64,000 nucleotides of DNA from Helicobacteraceae bacterium (lineage in GTDB: Bacteria > Campylobacterota > Campylobacteria > Campylobacterales > Helicobacteraceae), in contig JAFVZI010000002.1 in NCBI GenBank assembly GCA_017508245.1, forward strand, positions 1-64,000, written 5' to 3'. Each line of letters opens with the position of its first letter. The first letter of the stretch is position 1. This document shows positions 8,526 through 17,519 of the stretch, piece after piece. The translations under genes were made by a program, and so were the position numbers. Below the pieces are notes generated by a model that was not told the DNA's origin, ran no database searches, and saw nothing but the letters and a program-made list of their open reading frames with translations.

Positions 8526-11159
8526 ATGAAAAGAATAGTTATCATAATATTTCCACTACTAATACCATCGCTTCTACTTGGAGAAAATATCAATAGTGGC
8601 AATGAAGTGCAAGATGTAGATTTGGGGAATCTCACAACAACAAAATCAAAATTTACATATAAAGAAGGAAATAGTATATCTTCTAAGATATTGGGCAATA
8701 TTTCTAGCAATAATGGCGATTTAACAAGTGCATTAAAAATGCTACCAAATGTGCAATATAGTAATAACGAGCTAAGTTCGCAGAATCCCGGTGAAATTGA
8801 TCCTGCAAATATAAGCATTAGTGGGGGATTGTATTATCAAAATAATTTTTTAATCGACGGCTTTAATATGAATAATGACCTAGACCCAAGTATCAGCGGA
8901 GGCAATTACAATCCAGCAGCCATTACTGCACTTCCGGGACAGAGTCAAGGATTGAATATCGATTTATCGTTGATAGAATCTATTAATGTGCAAGATTCTA
9001 ATATATCAGCTGCATACGGGCATTTTAGTGGTGGAGTTATAGAGGCAACTACAAAAAAAGCAACAAAACTATTTGGTGCACAAATAAGCTACCAAATCAC
9101 GCAAGGGGATGCTAAGGAAGATAAATTTAGTCTGACAAGTTATCATATCAATAATGATAATAAAGATAGTTTTCTAAATTCTACAAGTGCCTCAAACCAA
9201 CCGAAATTTATCAAGCATTTTTTTAGAGCAAGTTTGGAATCAAAATTTAGCCAAAATGCAGGTATTGTAGCCAGTTTTACTACAACACAAAGTTTTATCC
9301 CGCTTAATGCATATGCACAATCTTATATCACAACAACCCTAGATAGTGCGACAAAAACACAAAAAAGACAAAGTTACAACTTATACATAAAAGGTAATTA
9401 CGATATAAACGACAACATAAGTTTAGAAGCAAGTTATGCGTATATGCCACAATACAATCAATATTTCATTGTAAATACAAAAGATTCTGGTTTTGATATG
9501 CTAAGTGGCGGTCATCAAGCTGGTATCAAAGCCTCATTTGATAATAATATCGGTGTTTTAAAAATGCAAAGCAATCTTAATATTTTAGAAAATTCCAGAA
9601 CAAATTCAAAAAATAATATGTATATATGGAGTTATAGTACTACAAAAAACTGGAATCCAAATGGTAATAATAGTGAAGGTGGATATGGAAATGTAAATAG
9701 CAAGCAAATCACGTCTAATATAAAAATAACGCAAGAGTTCGACAACATCTCATTTAAAAATATAGAAAATTTTTTTAATATTGGATTAGAGCTTGGATTT
9801 ACAAATGCATACTATGAGCGACTAGAAGATACTATAGTTGGCTTTAAAGCTACGAAGTCTGCCACTAATTGCACAGATACACAATGGTGTGACCCTGGGA
9901 CAATTACATCAGGCAATAACGGCAAACACCAATATATTTCACGAGCTACTCTCTATCAAGCAGGTAAAATAGAGCTAAATAGCCTAGAAATTGGTTCATT
10001 TGTAGAAGATGATATTAATATAAATTTGGATAATTTTGGGGAGATACAAACTAGAATCGGACTTAGATTTGATTTTGATACATATATGCACAAAGTCGCA
10101 TTAGCACCGAGATTTAGCTTCAATTACAATGCACCTTGGATGAAAAATAATTTTGATACTTTATTTATCTTTGGAGCAAATAGGTATTATGGGCGAAATA
10201 TATTTGCATATAGGCTGATGGATGCTAGAAGTTCATTGCAATGGACACTAAATAGAAGCGATGAAACTACAAAATGGGAAAATGCGACAAAAACACAAAA
10301 TAAAAATGATACTAATTTTAATAAACTAAAGATTCCATATTCTGATGAACTAACAGGTGGAATCTCACAAAATTTAGATTTATTTAATATTACTATGAAA
10401 TACATACATCGATTTGGAAGAGACGAAATTAGAAGAATGTGTCAAAAAGCAGATGGAAGTTTTAGTAGCTTAAGCTGTACTTCAAATTCGACTTTAACAA
10501 AAGACACTCGATATATATATACCAATAAGGGCGTAAGTGAATCCTCTATCATAAGCTTGATATTGCAAAATCAAAAATCATTGGATTTTTTTGGTTTGCA
10601 GAATCTCTTTTTGATTGCTTTTGATTACACGAATACCAAAAGAAACTATGAGGATTATAACGACAACATAGCACTTAATGAGCTTTCAAATCAATTGATA
10701 AGCTACAATGGAAAGATTATTCCATATGCAGAAAAACCAACAGATAATTTTACGCGTCCATATACATTAAAATTAAACACTACACATAGTTTAAGTGTAT
10801 GGAAAACGACTTTTTTCTTGAATAATTTATTTCGTTATAGAAGTGGATACAATGCTATGATTAGCGTAAAAGATAATTACAAAGATAGCGTTATGATTGA
10901 TGGCACATTAACAAAAATAGACACCTTTAAACCATATAAAGTAAAAGCTGCTTTTACTTGGGATATTCGATTTGGAATAGAACTTGATATATATAGTGGT
11001 AATAAGATGTTTATACACCTCGATATTACTAATGTTTTGAACGCTAAAAACATTGCGATAATGAATCTTAGTAATTACACACCAACAGCTGGTGCCACTG
11101 CCACACCTGTGTATGAAATAGGAAGACAAATTTATTTGGAATTTGGATATAAATTTTAA
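8526..11159 (+). CDS. TonB-dependent outer-membrane receptor
   Basis: An 877-residue outer-membrane receptor for energy-dependent uptake. A signal peptide (residues 1-19) is followed by a plug domain at about residues 45-180: ISGGLYYQNNFLIDGFNMNN is the FQIDG-like element, and SAAYGHFSGGVIEATTK ends the plug. A 22-strand-type barrel then runs to the C-terminal aromatic signature LEFGYKF. Extracellular loops contain cysteine pairs (NCTDTQWC and a second pair near residues 639-651). The ligand is not readable. The putative Fur sites suggest iron, haem or another metal complex. It is followed after 14 nt by a di-haem peroxidase. No tonB/exbB/exbD is nearby. The ATG has a good Shine-Dalgarno (AAGAAGGG). 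Confidence 0.9.
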   Translation: MKRIVIIIFPLLIPSLLLGENINSGNEVQDVDLGNLTTTKSKFTYKEGNSISSKILGNISSNNGDLTSALKMLPNVQYSNNELSSQNPGEIDPANISISGGLYYQNNFLIDGFNMNNDLDPSISGGNYNPAAITALPGQSQGLNIDLSLIESINVQDSNISAAYGHFSGGVIEATTKKATKLFGAQISYQITQGDAKEDKFSLTSYHINNDNKDSFLNSTSASNQPKFIKHFFRASLESKFSQNAGIVASFTTTQSFIPLNAYAQSYITTTLDSATKTQKRQSYNLYIKGNYDINDNISLEASYAYMPQYNQYFIVNTKDSGFDMLSGGHQAGIKASFDNNIGVLKMQSNLNILENSRTNSKNNMYIWSYSTTKNWNPNGNNSEGGYGNVNSKQITSNIKITQEFDNISFKNIENFFNIGLELGFTNAYYERLEDTIVGFKATKSATNCTDTQWCDPGTITSGNNGKHQYISRATLYQAGKIELNSLEIGSFVEDDININLDNFGEIQTRIGLRFDFDTYMHKVALAPRFSFNYNAPWMKNNFDTLFIFGANRYYGRNIFAYRLMDARSSLQWTLNRSDETTKWENATKTQNKNDTNFNKLKIPYSDELTGGISQNLDLFNITMKYIHRFGRDEIRRMCQKADGSFSSLSCTSNSTLTKDTRYIYTNKGVSESSIISLILQNQKSLDFFGLQNLFLIAFDYTNTKRNYEDYNDNIALNELSNQLISYNGKIIPYAEKPTDNFTRPYTLKLNTTHSLSVWKTTFFLNNLFRYRSGYNAMISVKDNYKDSVMIDGTLTKIDTFKPYKVKAAFTWDIRFGIELDIYSGNKMFIHLDITNVLNAKNIAIMNLSNYTPTAGATATPVYEIGRQIYLEFGYKF

Positions 11160-11173
11160 TTAAAGGTTATTTT

Positions 11174-12229
11174 ATGAAAAAGATTCTCATGCTAATATCT
11201 ACACATTTCTTATTTGCCATTGATTTTGATGCATTGAGAGAAATGTATCTAAAAGATTCAATATATTGGGAGAAACCATTGATTGATGAAAGAGTGGAAT
11301 ACGAAGAAATCAATGCACTTCCTTCAACACCCCCATATCCAGCATATAATCCGTATTCACAATCCAAAGTGGAACTTGGAAAAAAGCTATTTAATGAACC
11401 AAAATTATCATCATCCAATCAAATTGCTTGTGCAACTTGTCATGATAGAGAATTTGGATTTGGTGATGGGAGAAAGCTAAGCTACGGACACGATAGAGCC
11501 ATAGGCAGACGAAATGCACAAAGTGTGGCAATGAGTGCATTTGGGGTTGAAAAATTTTGGGATGGTAGAGCAAAAAATTTAGAGGAGCAAGCCCTAATGC
11601 CCATAGAGGACAAGAAAGAAATGGCTTTTGATGCAGATTCTGCGGCAAAAAAGTTAAATGGTATTTTAGAATACAAAATCCTATTTAAAAAGGCATTTGG
11701 TACAGAAAATATAACAAAGGAGCTTATCGGTCAAGCAATAGCAACATACGAAAGAAGCTTAATGCCAAAAAACACGAAGTTTGATAGATTTATGAGAGGT
11801 AATAGCAAGGCCATGAATGACAAAGAAATCTGGGGACTGCATATATTTCGAACCAAAGCTAGATGTATGAATTGTCATCATGGTGTTGCCTTTAGCGACC
11901 AAAAATATCACAATCTAGGATTGACATACTATGGCAGAAAATTCGAGGATTTGGGCAGGTATTTAGTAACAAAAAATATCGATGATGTCGGTGCATTTAA
12001 AACGCCAAGCCTCCGACTCATATCACAAACAAAGCCATATATGCATAATGGATTGTTTCCAAGCTTAAAAGGTGTTTTAAACGCCTACAATGCAGGAATG
12101 TTTCACCCAAAACCAAATGACAATCAAAAAAATGATATATTGTTTCCAAAGACTTCGCCACTGCTCCACAAACTAAATCTTACCACGGAAGAATTAGACG
12201 CATTAGAAGCATTTTTAAACACACTTTAA
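11174..12229 (+). CDS. Di-haem cytochrome c peroxidase / MauG-family protein
   Basis: A periplasmic c-type di-haem enzyme of the bacterial cytochrome c peroxidase/MauG superfamily, 351 residues with a signal sequence (residues 1-15). Two CxxCH haem sites are present: CATCH at 86-90 and CMNCH at 231-235. Family motifs KFWDGRAKNLEEQALMP (about 127-143) and KPYMHNGLFPSLKGVLNAYN near the C-terminus are clear. Members either reduce H2O2 or, as in MauG and MbnH, oxidise residues of a partner protein. Position in a receptor operon, 14 nt downstream and behind Fur-like sites, suggests a job in metal acquisition or oxidative modification rather than respiration. That is inference. Confidence 0.9.
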   Translation: MKKILMLISTHFLFAIDFDALREMYLKDSIYWEKPLIDERVEYEEINALPSTPPYPAYNPYSQSKVELGKKLFNEPKLSSSNQIACATCHDREFGFGDGRKLSYGHDRAIGRRNAQSVAMSAFGVEKFWDGRAKNLEEQALMPIEDKKEMAFDADSAAKKLNGILEYKILFKKAFGTENITKELIGQAIATYERSLMPKNTKFDRFMRGNSKAMNDKEIWGLHIFRTKARCMNCHHGVAFSDQKYHNLGLTYYGRKFEDLGRYLVTKNIDDVGAFKTPSLRLISQTKPYMHNGLFPSLKGVLNAYNAGMFHPKPNDNQKNDILFPKTSPLLHKLNLTTEELDALEAFLNTL

Positions 12230-12242
12230 TACTTCTTAAAAA

Positions 12243-14063
12243 TTATTGCTTGATTGTTAGCAGCGTATCAATCATTCTATCAATCGTGGTAATCACCTTT
12301 GCATTCGCTGCATAACCACTTTGAAATTTGATAAGATTCACCATCTCCTCATCAATGCTTACTTGACTAATGCCCAAATATTCTTTTTTTACGGCAGCTA
12401 GGACTGATTGCTTTGTGTCGCCCAAGATTTTTACATCATTTGTATCATTTGCCACCTTGCCTGTAACAAACTGGAAATATTTAGGTATTGTCATTTCTTG
12501 CTTTTTACTACGAGTAGGGAAAAATTCGCTATCTTTGTATTGAAGCTCTAACATCATAGTAGCAATATCAAAATTTCCACTAACTGGAGCTTTATGCTGA
12601 CGAATTAGTGTAGGGTCTTTTGCATACATAATATTTAATTCTATATTTTGTGCATTATTTCCATCAAGAAGTCTATTTACTCCAATTGCGCCGACAAAAT
12701 TGCTACCTTTATCCTCTATGCTTACATTTAGCCCCATTGAACTATCTTTTGGTAAAATTGCAAATTGCTTAGCATCATCATCATAATAAGCTCTAAAATA
12801 ATCATCAAAATCATTTAGCGGATTATTATCATTATTGTCATCTGTGTTTTTGTTTAGATAGTTTATAACATCTTCCATAGTCGTGATGCCATCAATATTT
12901 ACAGATTTTCTCAACATTTCATTGCCTTTAGCATCATAGATGATAACATCAAATGAGCCATTTTTTATATTGTAAGCAGAATCTGACAATACATCTTGGC
13001 TACTTATGGTTAAAACTTGACTTTTTAACTCCGTGGTCGCACTTTGTGCATAGACGCCGTTTGTAGCCTCTATAAAACCTAGTGCAAAAGTATCTAAATC
13101 ATTTATATATTCTTGAAGTTTTCCTATTTTTCCACCATTTTTACCATATGAGACCAAATCAAGCAAAGCTCCACTTTTACCGCCTCTAATCTTATCGGTA
13201 ATATCTACTTTCTTAAAGTCATACCCTTGAAAATATACACTATATAACCCATCTTGATTATCTTCATTATCAATAACTAATGGATGATGCATAGAACCAT
13301 CAACTATATTAAAACCACCTGCTATATTTAGGGTATAGCCATAATCAAAATCTGCACTATCGCTATTTAATTTTGATTGACTTTTTAATTTATCTTTAAA
13401 GACATTGCTGCCAATTAGTTTTGATAGACTGAATTCAAGCTCATCTCTTCTATCTCTAAGCTCATTTGCCTGTTTTAACTCCCTAGAATCTTCCATTTCT
13501 GCTAGTTTTCTATTGATTTCTGCAATCTGTTTAGCGATGGAATTAATCTCTTCTATGGTAACTCTCAACTCTTCACTTTGCTTTATTTGCAAATCAAAAA
13601 GCCTTCGTCTTGTGTCTTTTATATTTGTTATTAAGGTTTGGATATTTTGTGCTAAGACTTGTTTTTGCGAAGGGTCAGAAGGATTTTTCTCTACATCTTT
13701 CCAAGCATTAAAATAATTTTCAATATCATTATAAATACCTACTCCATCAACTTCAGGAAAAAAAGCGGATGCTTCTCTAAGTGTATTAAACTCTGTATCA
13801 TAAAATTCCGCATCACTAGCTGCTTTTCTATATCTTGAGAATGTAAATTCATCGTGGATTCTTTGAATTGTCTCTATATCTACACCACGACCAAGGTTAT
13901 ACTTTTGGAAATAAAGAGGCTTTTCTGGAGCTACAATCACCCTTTGTCTTGAGTAAAATTCATCACTAGCATTTGCTATATTATTGCCCGTAACATCAAC
14001 CATTAGCTGATGTGCATTTAGGCCTGTTTGAGAAGTATTTAATGATGATAATATCCCGCCCAT
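12243..14063 (-). CDS. flgK: Flagellar hook-associated protein 1 (FlgK)
   Basis: Forms the first hook-filament junction ring. The N-terminal rod/hook signature LNTSQTGLNAHQLMVDVTGNNIANAS is at residues 7-32. The C-terminal coiled-coil region ends SGYAANAKVITTIDRMIDTLLTIKQ, typical of FlgK rather than FlgE. At 606 residues it is normal for Helicobacter. The protein is exported through the flagellar type III system, and the neighbouring FlgN-like protein is its likely chaperone. It starts 1 nt after that gene's stop, placing it last in a flgM-flgN-flgK operon. Confidence 0.96.
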   Translation of the reverse strand: MGGILSSLNTSQTGLNAHQLMVDVTGNNIANASDEFYSRQRVIVAPEKPLYFQKYNLGRGVDIETIQRIHDEFTFSRYRKAASDAEFYDTEFNTLREASAFFPEVDGVGIYNDIENYFNAWKDVEKNPSDPSQKQVLAQNIQTLITNIKDTRRRLFDLQIKQSEELRVTIEEINSIAKQIAEINRKLAEMEDSRELKQANELRDRRDELEFSLSKLIGSNVFKDKLKSQSKLNSDSADFDYGYTLNIAGGFNIVDGSMHHPLVIDNEDNQDGLYSVYFQGYDFKKVDITDKIRGGKSGALLDLVSYGKNGGKIGKLQEYINDLDTFALGFIEATNGVYAQSATTELKSQVLTISSQDVLSDSAYNIKNGSFDVIIYDAKGNEMLRKSVNIDGITTMEDVINYLNKNTDDNNDNNPLNDFDDYFRAYYDDDAKQFAILPKDSSMGLNVSIEDKGSNFVGAIGVNRLLDGNNAQNIELNIMYAKDPTLIRQHKAPVSGNFDIATMMLELQYKDSEFFPTRSKKQEMTIPKYFQFVTGKVANDTNDVKILGDTKQSVLAAVKKEYLGISQVSIDEEMVNLIKFQSGYAANAKVITTIDRMIDTLLTIKQ

Positions 14064-14064
14064 A

Positions 14065-14493
14065 TTACGCCTCTATATGCAATAAATCAACTTTAGAATG
14101 TGATTTGTTTGAATATCCATCTCTTTGACTTGGGATAATATTTTCTAATAAAGAGTTGTAAAATTCATAGACAGCCACGACACTCTTGGCATAATTCTTA
14201 TTGATTTCTCTAAGTGTTTTTAGACCTTCTCTCATTTTATCGATAAGCACTAGAGTTTCAGAATCTAAAATCTCTTCTATGCTTTTATTTGGATTTTCTT
14301 TAGAGAGTTTAAACATCGCATCTCGCACCAAATTTTTATTGTAATCAAACATATATATTGCATTATTTTTAGATTCCAGTCGTTGAAATATGGCATCGTG
14401 ATTTGCTTCTTTTATATCCTGCATATCAAGATTGCTAATTCTAATTAACTCTTCGAGATTAGAAATCGCATCACCCAAAAATTTAATCAGCAT
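14065..14493 (-). CDS. flgN: FlgN-like flagellar export chaperone
   Basis: A 142-residue, almost entirely helical cytoplasmic protein. By position between flgM and flgK, size and helical pattern it corresponds to the FlgN family that protects FlgK/FlgL before export. H. pylori has a gene in the same place (HP1120 by memory). Sequence motifs are weak in this family, so context carries most of the assignment. It is separated from flgK by 1 nt and from flgM by 23 nt. Confidence 0.75.
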   Translation of the reverse strand: MLIKFLGDAISNLEELIRISNLDMQDIKEANHDAIFQRLESKNNAIYMFDYNKNLVRDAMFKLSKENPNKSIEEILDSETLVLIDKMREGLKTLREINKNYAKSVVAVYEFYNSLLENIIPSQRDGYSNKSHSKVDLLHIEA

Positions 14494-14516
14494 AGAATCT
14501 GCCCTAAAATCAGAAT

Positions 14517-14795
14517 TTAAAATATCAAGATTCCAACAAGCAATTTCTGTGCCATTTTGTCAGCAGTGTCTTCAATATTGATTTTATATTCGCCATTATC
14601 AATTTGTTGTTTGATCGCATCAACTTTATTTGGACTGCCAACCTCATCACTAACTGTATTTGCTGCACTTTGAATATTTTGAGTAGAATCTACCTGCGGA
14701 TTCTGCTCTTTTATATTTTTATCATTCTTGTTTGTTATATTATTATCTTTATTAGTTGCAATATTATCTGGCAAACCACTTGGTCTAATTATCAT
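14517..14795 (-). CDS. flgM: Anti-sigma28 factor FlgM
   Basis: Binds FliA (sigma28) until the hook is complete and is then exported, coupling late flagellar gene expression to assembly. The C-terminal sigma-binding region is recognisable: KVDAIKQQIDNGEYKINIED followed by TADKMAQKLL. The N-terminal half is low-complexity, Asn/Lys-rich and probably disordered, as usual. At 92 residues it is longer than the H. pylori protein (about 67), and the extra length lies in the disordered part. It is the first gene of the flgM-flgN-flgK operon, preceded by a candidate sigma28 promoter. Confidence 0.88.
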   Translation of the reverse strand: MIIRPSGLPDNIATNKDNNITNKNDKNIKEQNPQVDSTQNIQSAANTVSDEVGSPNKVDAIKQQIDNGEYKINIEDTADKMAQKLLVGILIF

Positions 14796-14862
14796 TTATT
14801 CAGATTCTCCAATCTATAGATTCCATATCAAAGACTAAATTGCTCAACTTCATATCCAAGCA

Positions 14863-14889
14863 AAATCGTCATATACTATGATTTATTTA
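14863..14889 (-). promoter_or_regulatory. Candidate sigma28 (FliA) promoter for flgM
   Basis: Read on the minus strand, TAAA (14889-14886) is followed after exactly 17 nt by CGATTT (14868-14863). This fits the Campylobacterota sigma28 pattern of TAAA, 17 nt, CGATWT. The -10 lies about 70 nt ahead of the flgM ATG. The -35 lies at the end of the upstream small gene. Motif match only. Confidence 0.5.
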
Positions 14890-15068
14890 AGAGAGTTTGA
14901 TATTTCCCTCAAAAAATTATCAATATCACGTTCATTTGGTTGGGATGTATTTACATCGGAAAACACCGAAACACTTGAATTTTTATAATCATATATATAC
15001 AAAATCACAAAAAAAGTTCCATACATAAATACCAAAAATGCTAGTGAAGGAAACGCCCAATCTTTCAT
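14883..15068 (-). CDS. Small single-pass membrane protein, unknown
   Basis: A 61-residue open frame with one convincing hydrophobic helix (about residues 6-27: FPSLAFLVFMYGTFFVILYIY) and a polar tail rich in Ser, Asn and Asp. I do not recognise the family. The composition is that of a real inner-membrane peptide, and the gene has the orientation of the downstream flagellar operon. However, the Shine-Dalgarno is weak and the length is short. It could be a conserved small Helicobacter protein. Confidence 0.5.
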   Translation of the reverse strand: MKDWAFPSLAFLVFMYGTFFVILYIYDYKNSSVSVFSDVNTSQPNERDIDNFLREISNSLK

Positions 15069-15271
15069 ATCTACAATAATCCTACAATTTTAGATTCTGC
15101 ATACATTATATAATCTAAAAACTTAAAAAACTAAACAAACTATAATCATACTCGGTTTATTATAAATACGAATTTTAGATATTTGTTAAAAAAAAATTTT
15201 AATTGTATAATTCAAAATTTTACGAATTATTAATTAAGCTAAAATATTCATTGATGCAACAGAGGTAGTAT

Positions 15272-16429
15272 TTGATAAATATAAACAAAATAATTTTCTT
15301 ATTAGTATTGCTTGTTACAATATCTTTTGGAGCGACAAGTTCAAATCGAATCTGGGGAAAAGGATATACATTTTTAAAATTTTTAGAAACACATAATATT
15401 CCAGCAAGTGTGTATTGGGATTTATATCAAGAAGACAAAGAATTAACAGCAGAGATTTATGCAGGGGTTAGATACTATACACTAATAGATAAAAACAATG
15501 TACTGCTTCAAGCTCTGATTCCTATAAATGATGAAACACAAATCCACATAGTAAGAGACAATGAGACCTACAAAGTTGATTTCATACCTGTCAAATACTT
15601 TTCATCTACTAACTCTATAGCAATATCTATACAAAAATCACCATATCAAGATATAGTTGAATTAACAGGTGATGTAAATCTTGCAAATGAATTTGTAAAT
15701 ACTTACAAAAACACTATAAACTTCAATAGAAATGTCATAAAAAATGATAAATTGGCTTTAATTTATCATTGTAAATATAGACTTGGTAGAATCTTTGGAA
15801 CTCCAGATATTAAAGCTTCATTAGTTGAAACAAACGGGATGCCAAATTTTTTATTTGCATATAGCGATGGAAAATATTACGATCAGAATGGAAATGGAAT
15901 AAGCAGATCACTACTTCAAACGCCCGTATCAAATGCCAGAATATCATCAAGATTCTCATTAAATAGAATGCACCCTATATTAAAAGTCAAAAGACCTCAT
16001 TATGGTGTTGATTATGCAGCCCCATACGGCACAAATGTAAAAGCGGCAGCTAATGGAAAAGTGCTATTTACTGGTGCAAAGAGCGGATATGGAAAAGTTA
16101 TCGAGATTTCGCATGAAAATGGATTAAAAACACTATACGCACATTTAAGTAAAATCAATGTAAAAACCGGGCAAAAAGTAAAAACTGGGCAAGTGATTGG
16201 AAAGGTTGGAAGTAGCGGTCTTAGCACTGGGCCGCATTTGCATTTTGGTTTATATAGGAACAATAAACCAATTAATCCATTATCAAACATAAATTCTCAA
16301 AGAAGTGTATTGGCAAAAGAACAAAAAAAAGAGTTTGTAAAATTGGCAAAGCAATATGAAGAACAACTAAAAATAGCCATTATTGGCAATCTAAGTAGTC
16401 AATCCCCTAGCTATTTTGTATCACATTAA
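15272..16429 (+). CDS. csd3: Csd3-type M23 peptidoglycan DD-endopeptidase/carboxypeptidase
   Basis: A periplasmic zinc metallopeptidase that trims peptidoglycan crosslinks. In H. pylori, Csd3/HdpA (HP0506) shapes the helical cell. A signal peptide (residues 1-20, ending SFGATSS) precedes the prodomain region, and a LytM/M23 domain spans about residues 235-340. The zinc ligands are visible in SRFSLNRMHPILKVKRPHYG followed by VDYA, and in GPHLHFGLY. At 385 residues it matches the Csd3 class rather than Csd1/Csd2. The start is TTG at 15272 with AGAGG 7-11 nt upstream; no ATG fits better. The Nudix gene follows by 1 nt. Confidence 0.85.
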   Translation: MININKIIFLLVLLVTISFGATSSNRIWGKGYTFLKFLETHNIPASVYWDLYQEDKELTAEIYAGVRYYTLIDKNNVLLQALIPINDETQIHIVRDNETYKVDFIPVKYFSSTNSIAISIQKSPYQDIVELTGDVNLANEFVNTYKNTINFNRNVIKNDKLALIYHCKYRLGRIFGTPDIKASLVETNGMPNFLFAYSDGKYYDQNGNGISRSLLQTPVSNARISSRFSLNRMHPILKVKRPHYGVDYAAPYGTNVKAAANGKVLFTGAKSGYGKVIEISHENGLKTLYAHLSKINVKTGQKVKTGQVIGKVGSSGLSTGPHLHFGLYRNNKPINPLSNINSQRSVLAKEQKKEFVKLAKQYEEQLKIAIIGNLSSQSPSYFVSH

Positions 16430-16430
16430 T

Positions 16431-16994
16431 ATGGCAATAGATAAATCAAGTATCAAATTATATGATTGCAAAGATTCAAAATACATTCAAATAAAGCAAA
16501 TGTCATATATTGAAGATGGCATTAGAAAAACTTGGGATGTAGTAAATTCTTATGATAGTGCATCGATACTCATTCACAATATAGACAATGATTCTGTAAT
16601 AATCGTAAAACAATTCCGCCCCGCAGTATTTCTAAGAAATAATAATGGCTATATGTATGAATTATGTGCAGGGCTAATAGACAAAGAAAATAAAACAATT
16701 GATGAAATCATAAAAGAAGAAGCATTAGAAGAGTGTGGCTATCAAGTAGAATCTGTTACAAAAATAGCCGAATTTTATTCATCTGTTGGCACAAGTGGTA
16801 GCAAACAAAGCGTATTTTATGCAGAAGTAAATAACAATCAAAAAATAGCAAATGGCGGTGGTATTGATGATGAATGCATAGAAGTTGTGGAAATCAAAGT
16901 AAATGAAATGCAAGACTTCTTAAAACTAAACAATATAACCCCATCGCTTGGATTCTCATTTATGTGGTTTTTGTCAAACAAAAAGGCAAATTAG
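16431..16994 (+). CDS. Nudix hydrolase (nucleoside-diphosphate-sugar pyrophosphatase type)
   Basis: Hydrolyses a nucleoside diphosphate linked to another moiety. The Nudix box reads GLIDKENKTIDEI followed by IKEEALEECGY, with the metal-binding EExxEExG core intact. The usual Arg of REUxEE is replaced by Glu. The preceding sequence (VNSYDSASILIHNIDND, then VIIVKQFRPAV) resembles ADP-ribose or UDP-sugar pyrophosphatases (NUDT14-like). The ATG at 16431, directly after the csd3 stop, is chosen. A TTG at 16416 would add five residues and overlap csd3. The substrate is unknown. Confidence 0.82.
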   Translation: MAIDKSSIKLYDCKDSKYIQIKQMSYIEDGIRKTWDVVNSYDSASILIHNIDNDSVIIVKQFRPAVFLRNNNGYMYELCAGLIDKENKTIDEIIKEEALEECGYQVESVTKIAEFYSSVGTSGSKQSVFYAEVNNNQKIANGGGIDDECIEVVEIKVNEMQDFLKLNNITPSLGFSFMWFLSNKKAN

Positions 16995-17507
16995 ATGACT
17001 AAACAAATTATAGTATTAATCTTTATATCGTTATTTATCGCCGGTTGCGATAGAAATAGTCAAAAAGAAATCACAATCCAGAAAGAAAAATATTCGCTAA
17101 TTAGCTTAGATTCTGATAAGATACTATTTGATAAAACAACAAATCTACTATCACAAAATCACAATAAACCTTATTTACTGGTATTTTTAAGCACTTGGTG
17201 TGATTATTGTCTAGGACAAGCTCAACACATAGCAAATATGCACGAAGAATTTGGGGATAAAATAAATATCTATGGAGTTTTTTTAGATAGAGATGAAAAA
17301 GAAGATGAGCTAAAAAAATTTGTAAGACAATCAAATACAAAATTTAAATGGTTTTACAAAGGCGATATAGCAATGTTAATAGATACATACCAGATAAAAA
17401 CTCTTCCATTTATTTTACTATTTGATAAAAATGGCAATCTAGTGATGAGTTATAACGGCATAACACCAGAGGAAATGATAACATTTAATATAAAAAAATT
17501 ATTGTAA
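16995..17507 (+). CDS. TlpA/ResA-like thioredoxin-fold lipoprotein
   Basis: A 170-residue periplasmic thiol-disulfide protein anchored by lipid. The signal peptide ends in the lipobox IAGC (Cys18). The active-site pair is in FLSTWCDYCLGQA, a CxxC within a thioredoxin fold, and the cis-Pro loop is IKTLPFILLFD. Such proteins reduce or oxidise periplasmic cysteines, for instance during cytochrome c maturation, but the target cannot be told. It starts immediately after the Nudix stop and ends 12 nt before ftsY, within a csd3-Nudix-TlpA-ftsY-radA run. Confidence 0.85.
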   Translation: MTKQIIVLIFISLFIAGCDRNSQKEITIQKEKYSLISLDSDKILFDKTTNLLSQNHNKPYLLVFLSTWCDYCLGQAQHIANMHEEFGDKINIYGVFLDRDEKEDELKKFVRQSNTKFKWFYKGDIAMLIDTYQIKTLPFILLFDKNGNLVMSYNGITPEEMITFNIKKLL

Positions 17508-17519
17508 AAGGATTTTTTA

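Noticed and set aside
14820-14870. Possible sigma54 promoter before flgM (GG followed by GC)
   Set aside because: The spacing between GG and GC is 12 nt rather than the 10 required, while a sigma28-type match fits exactly.
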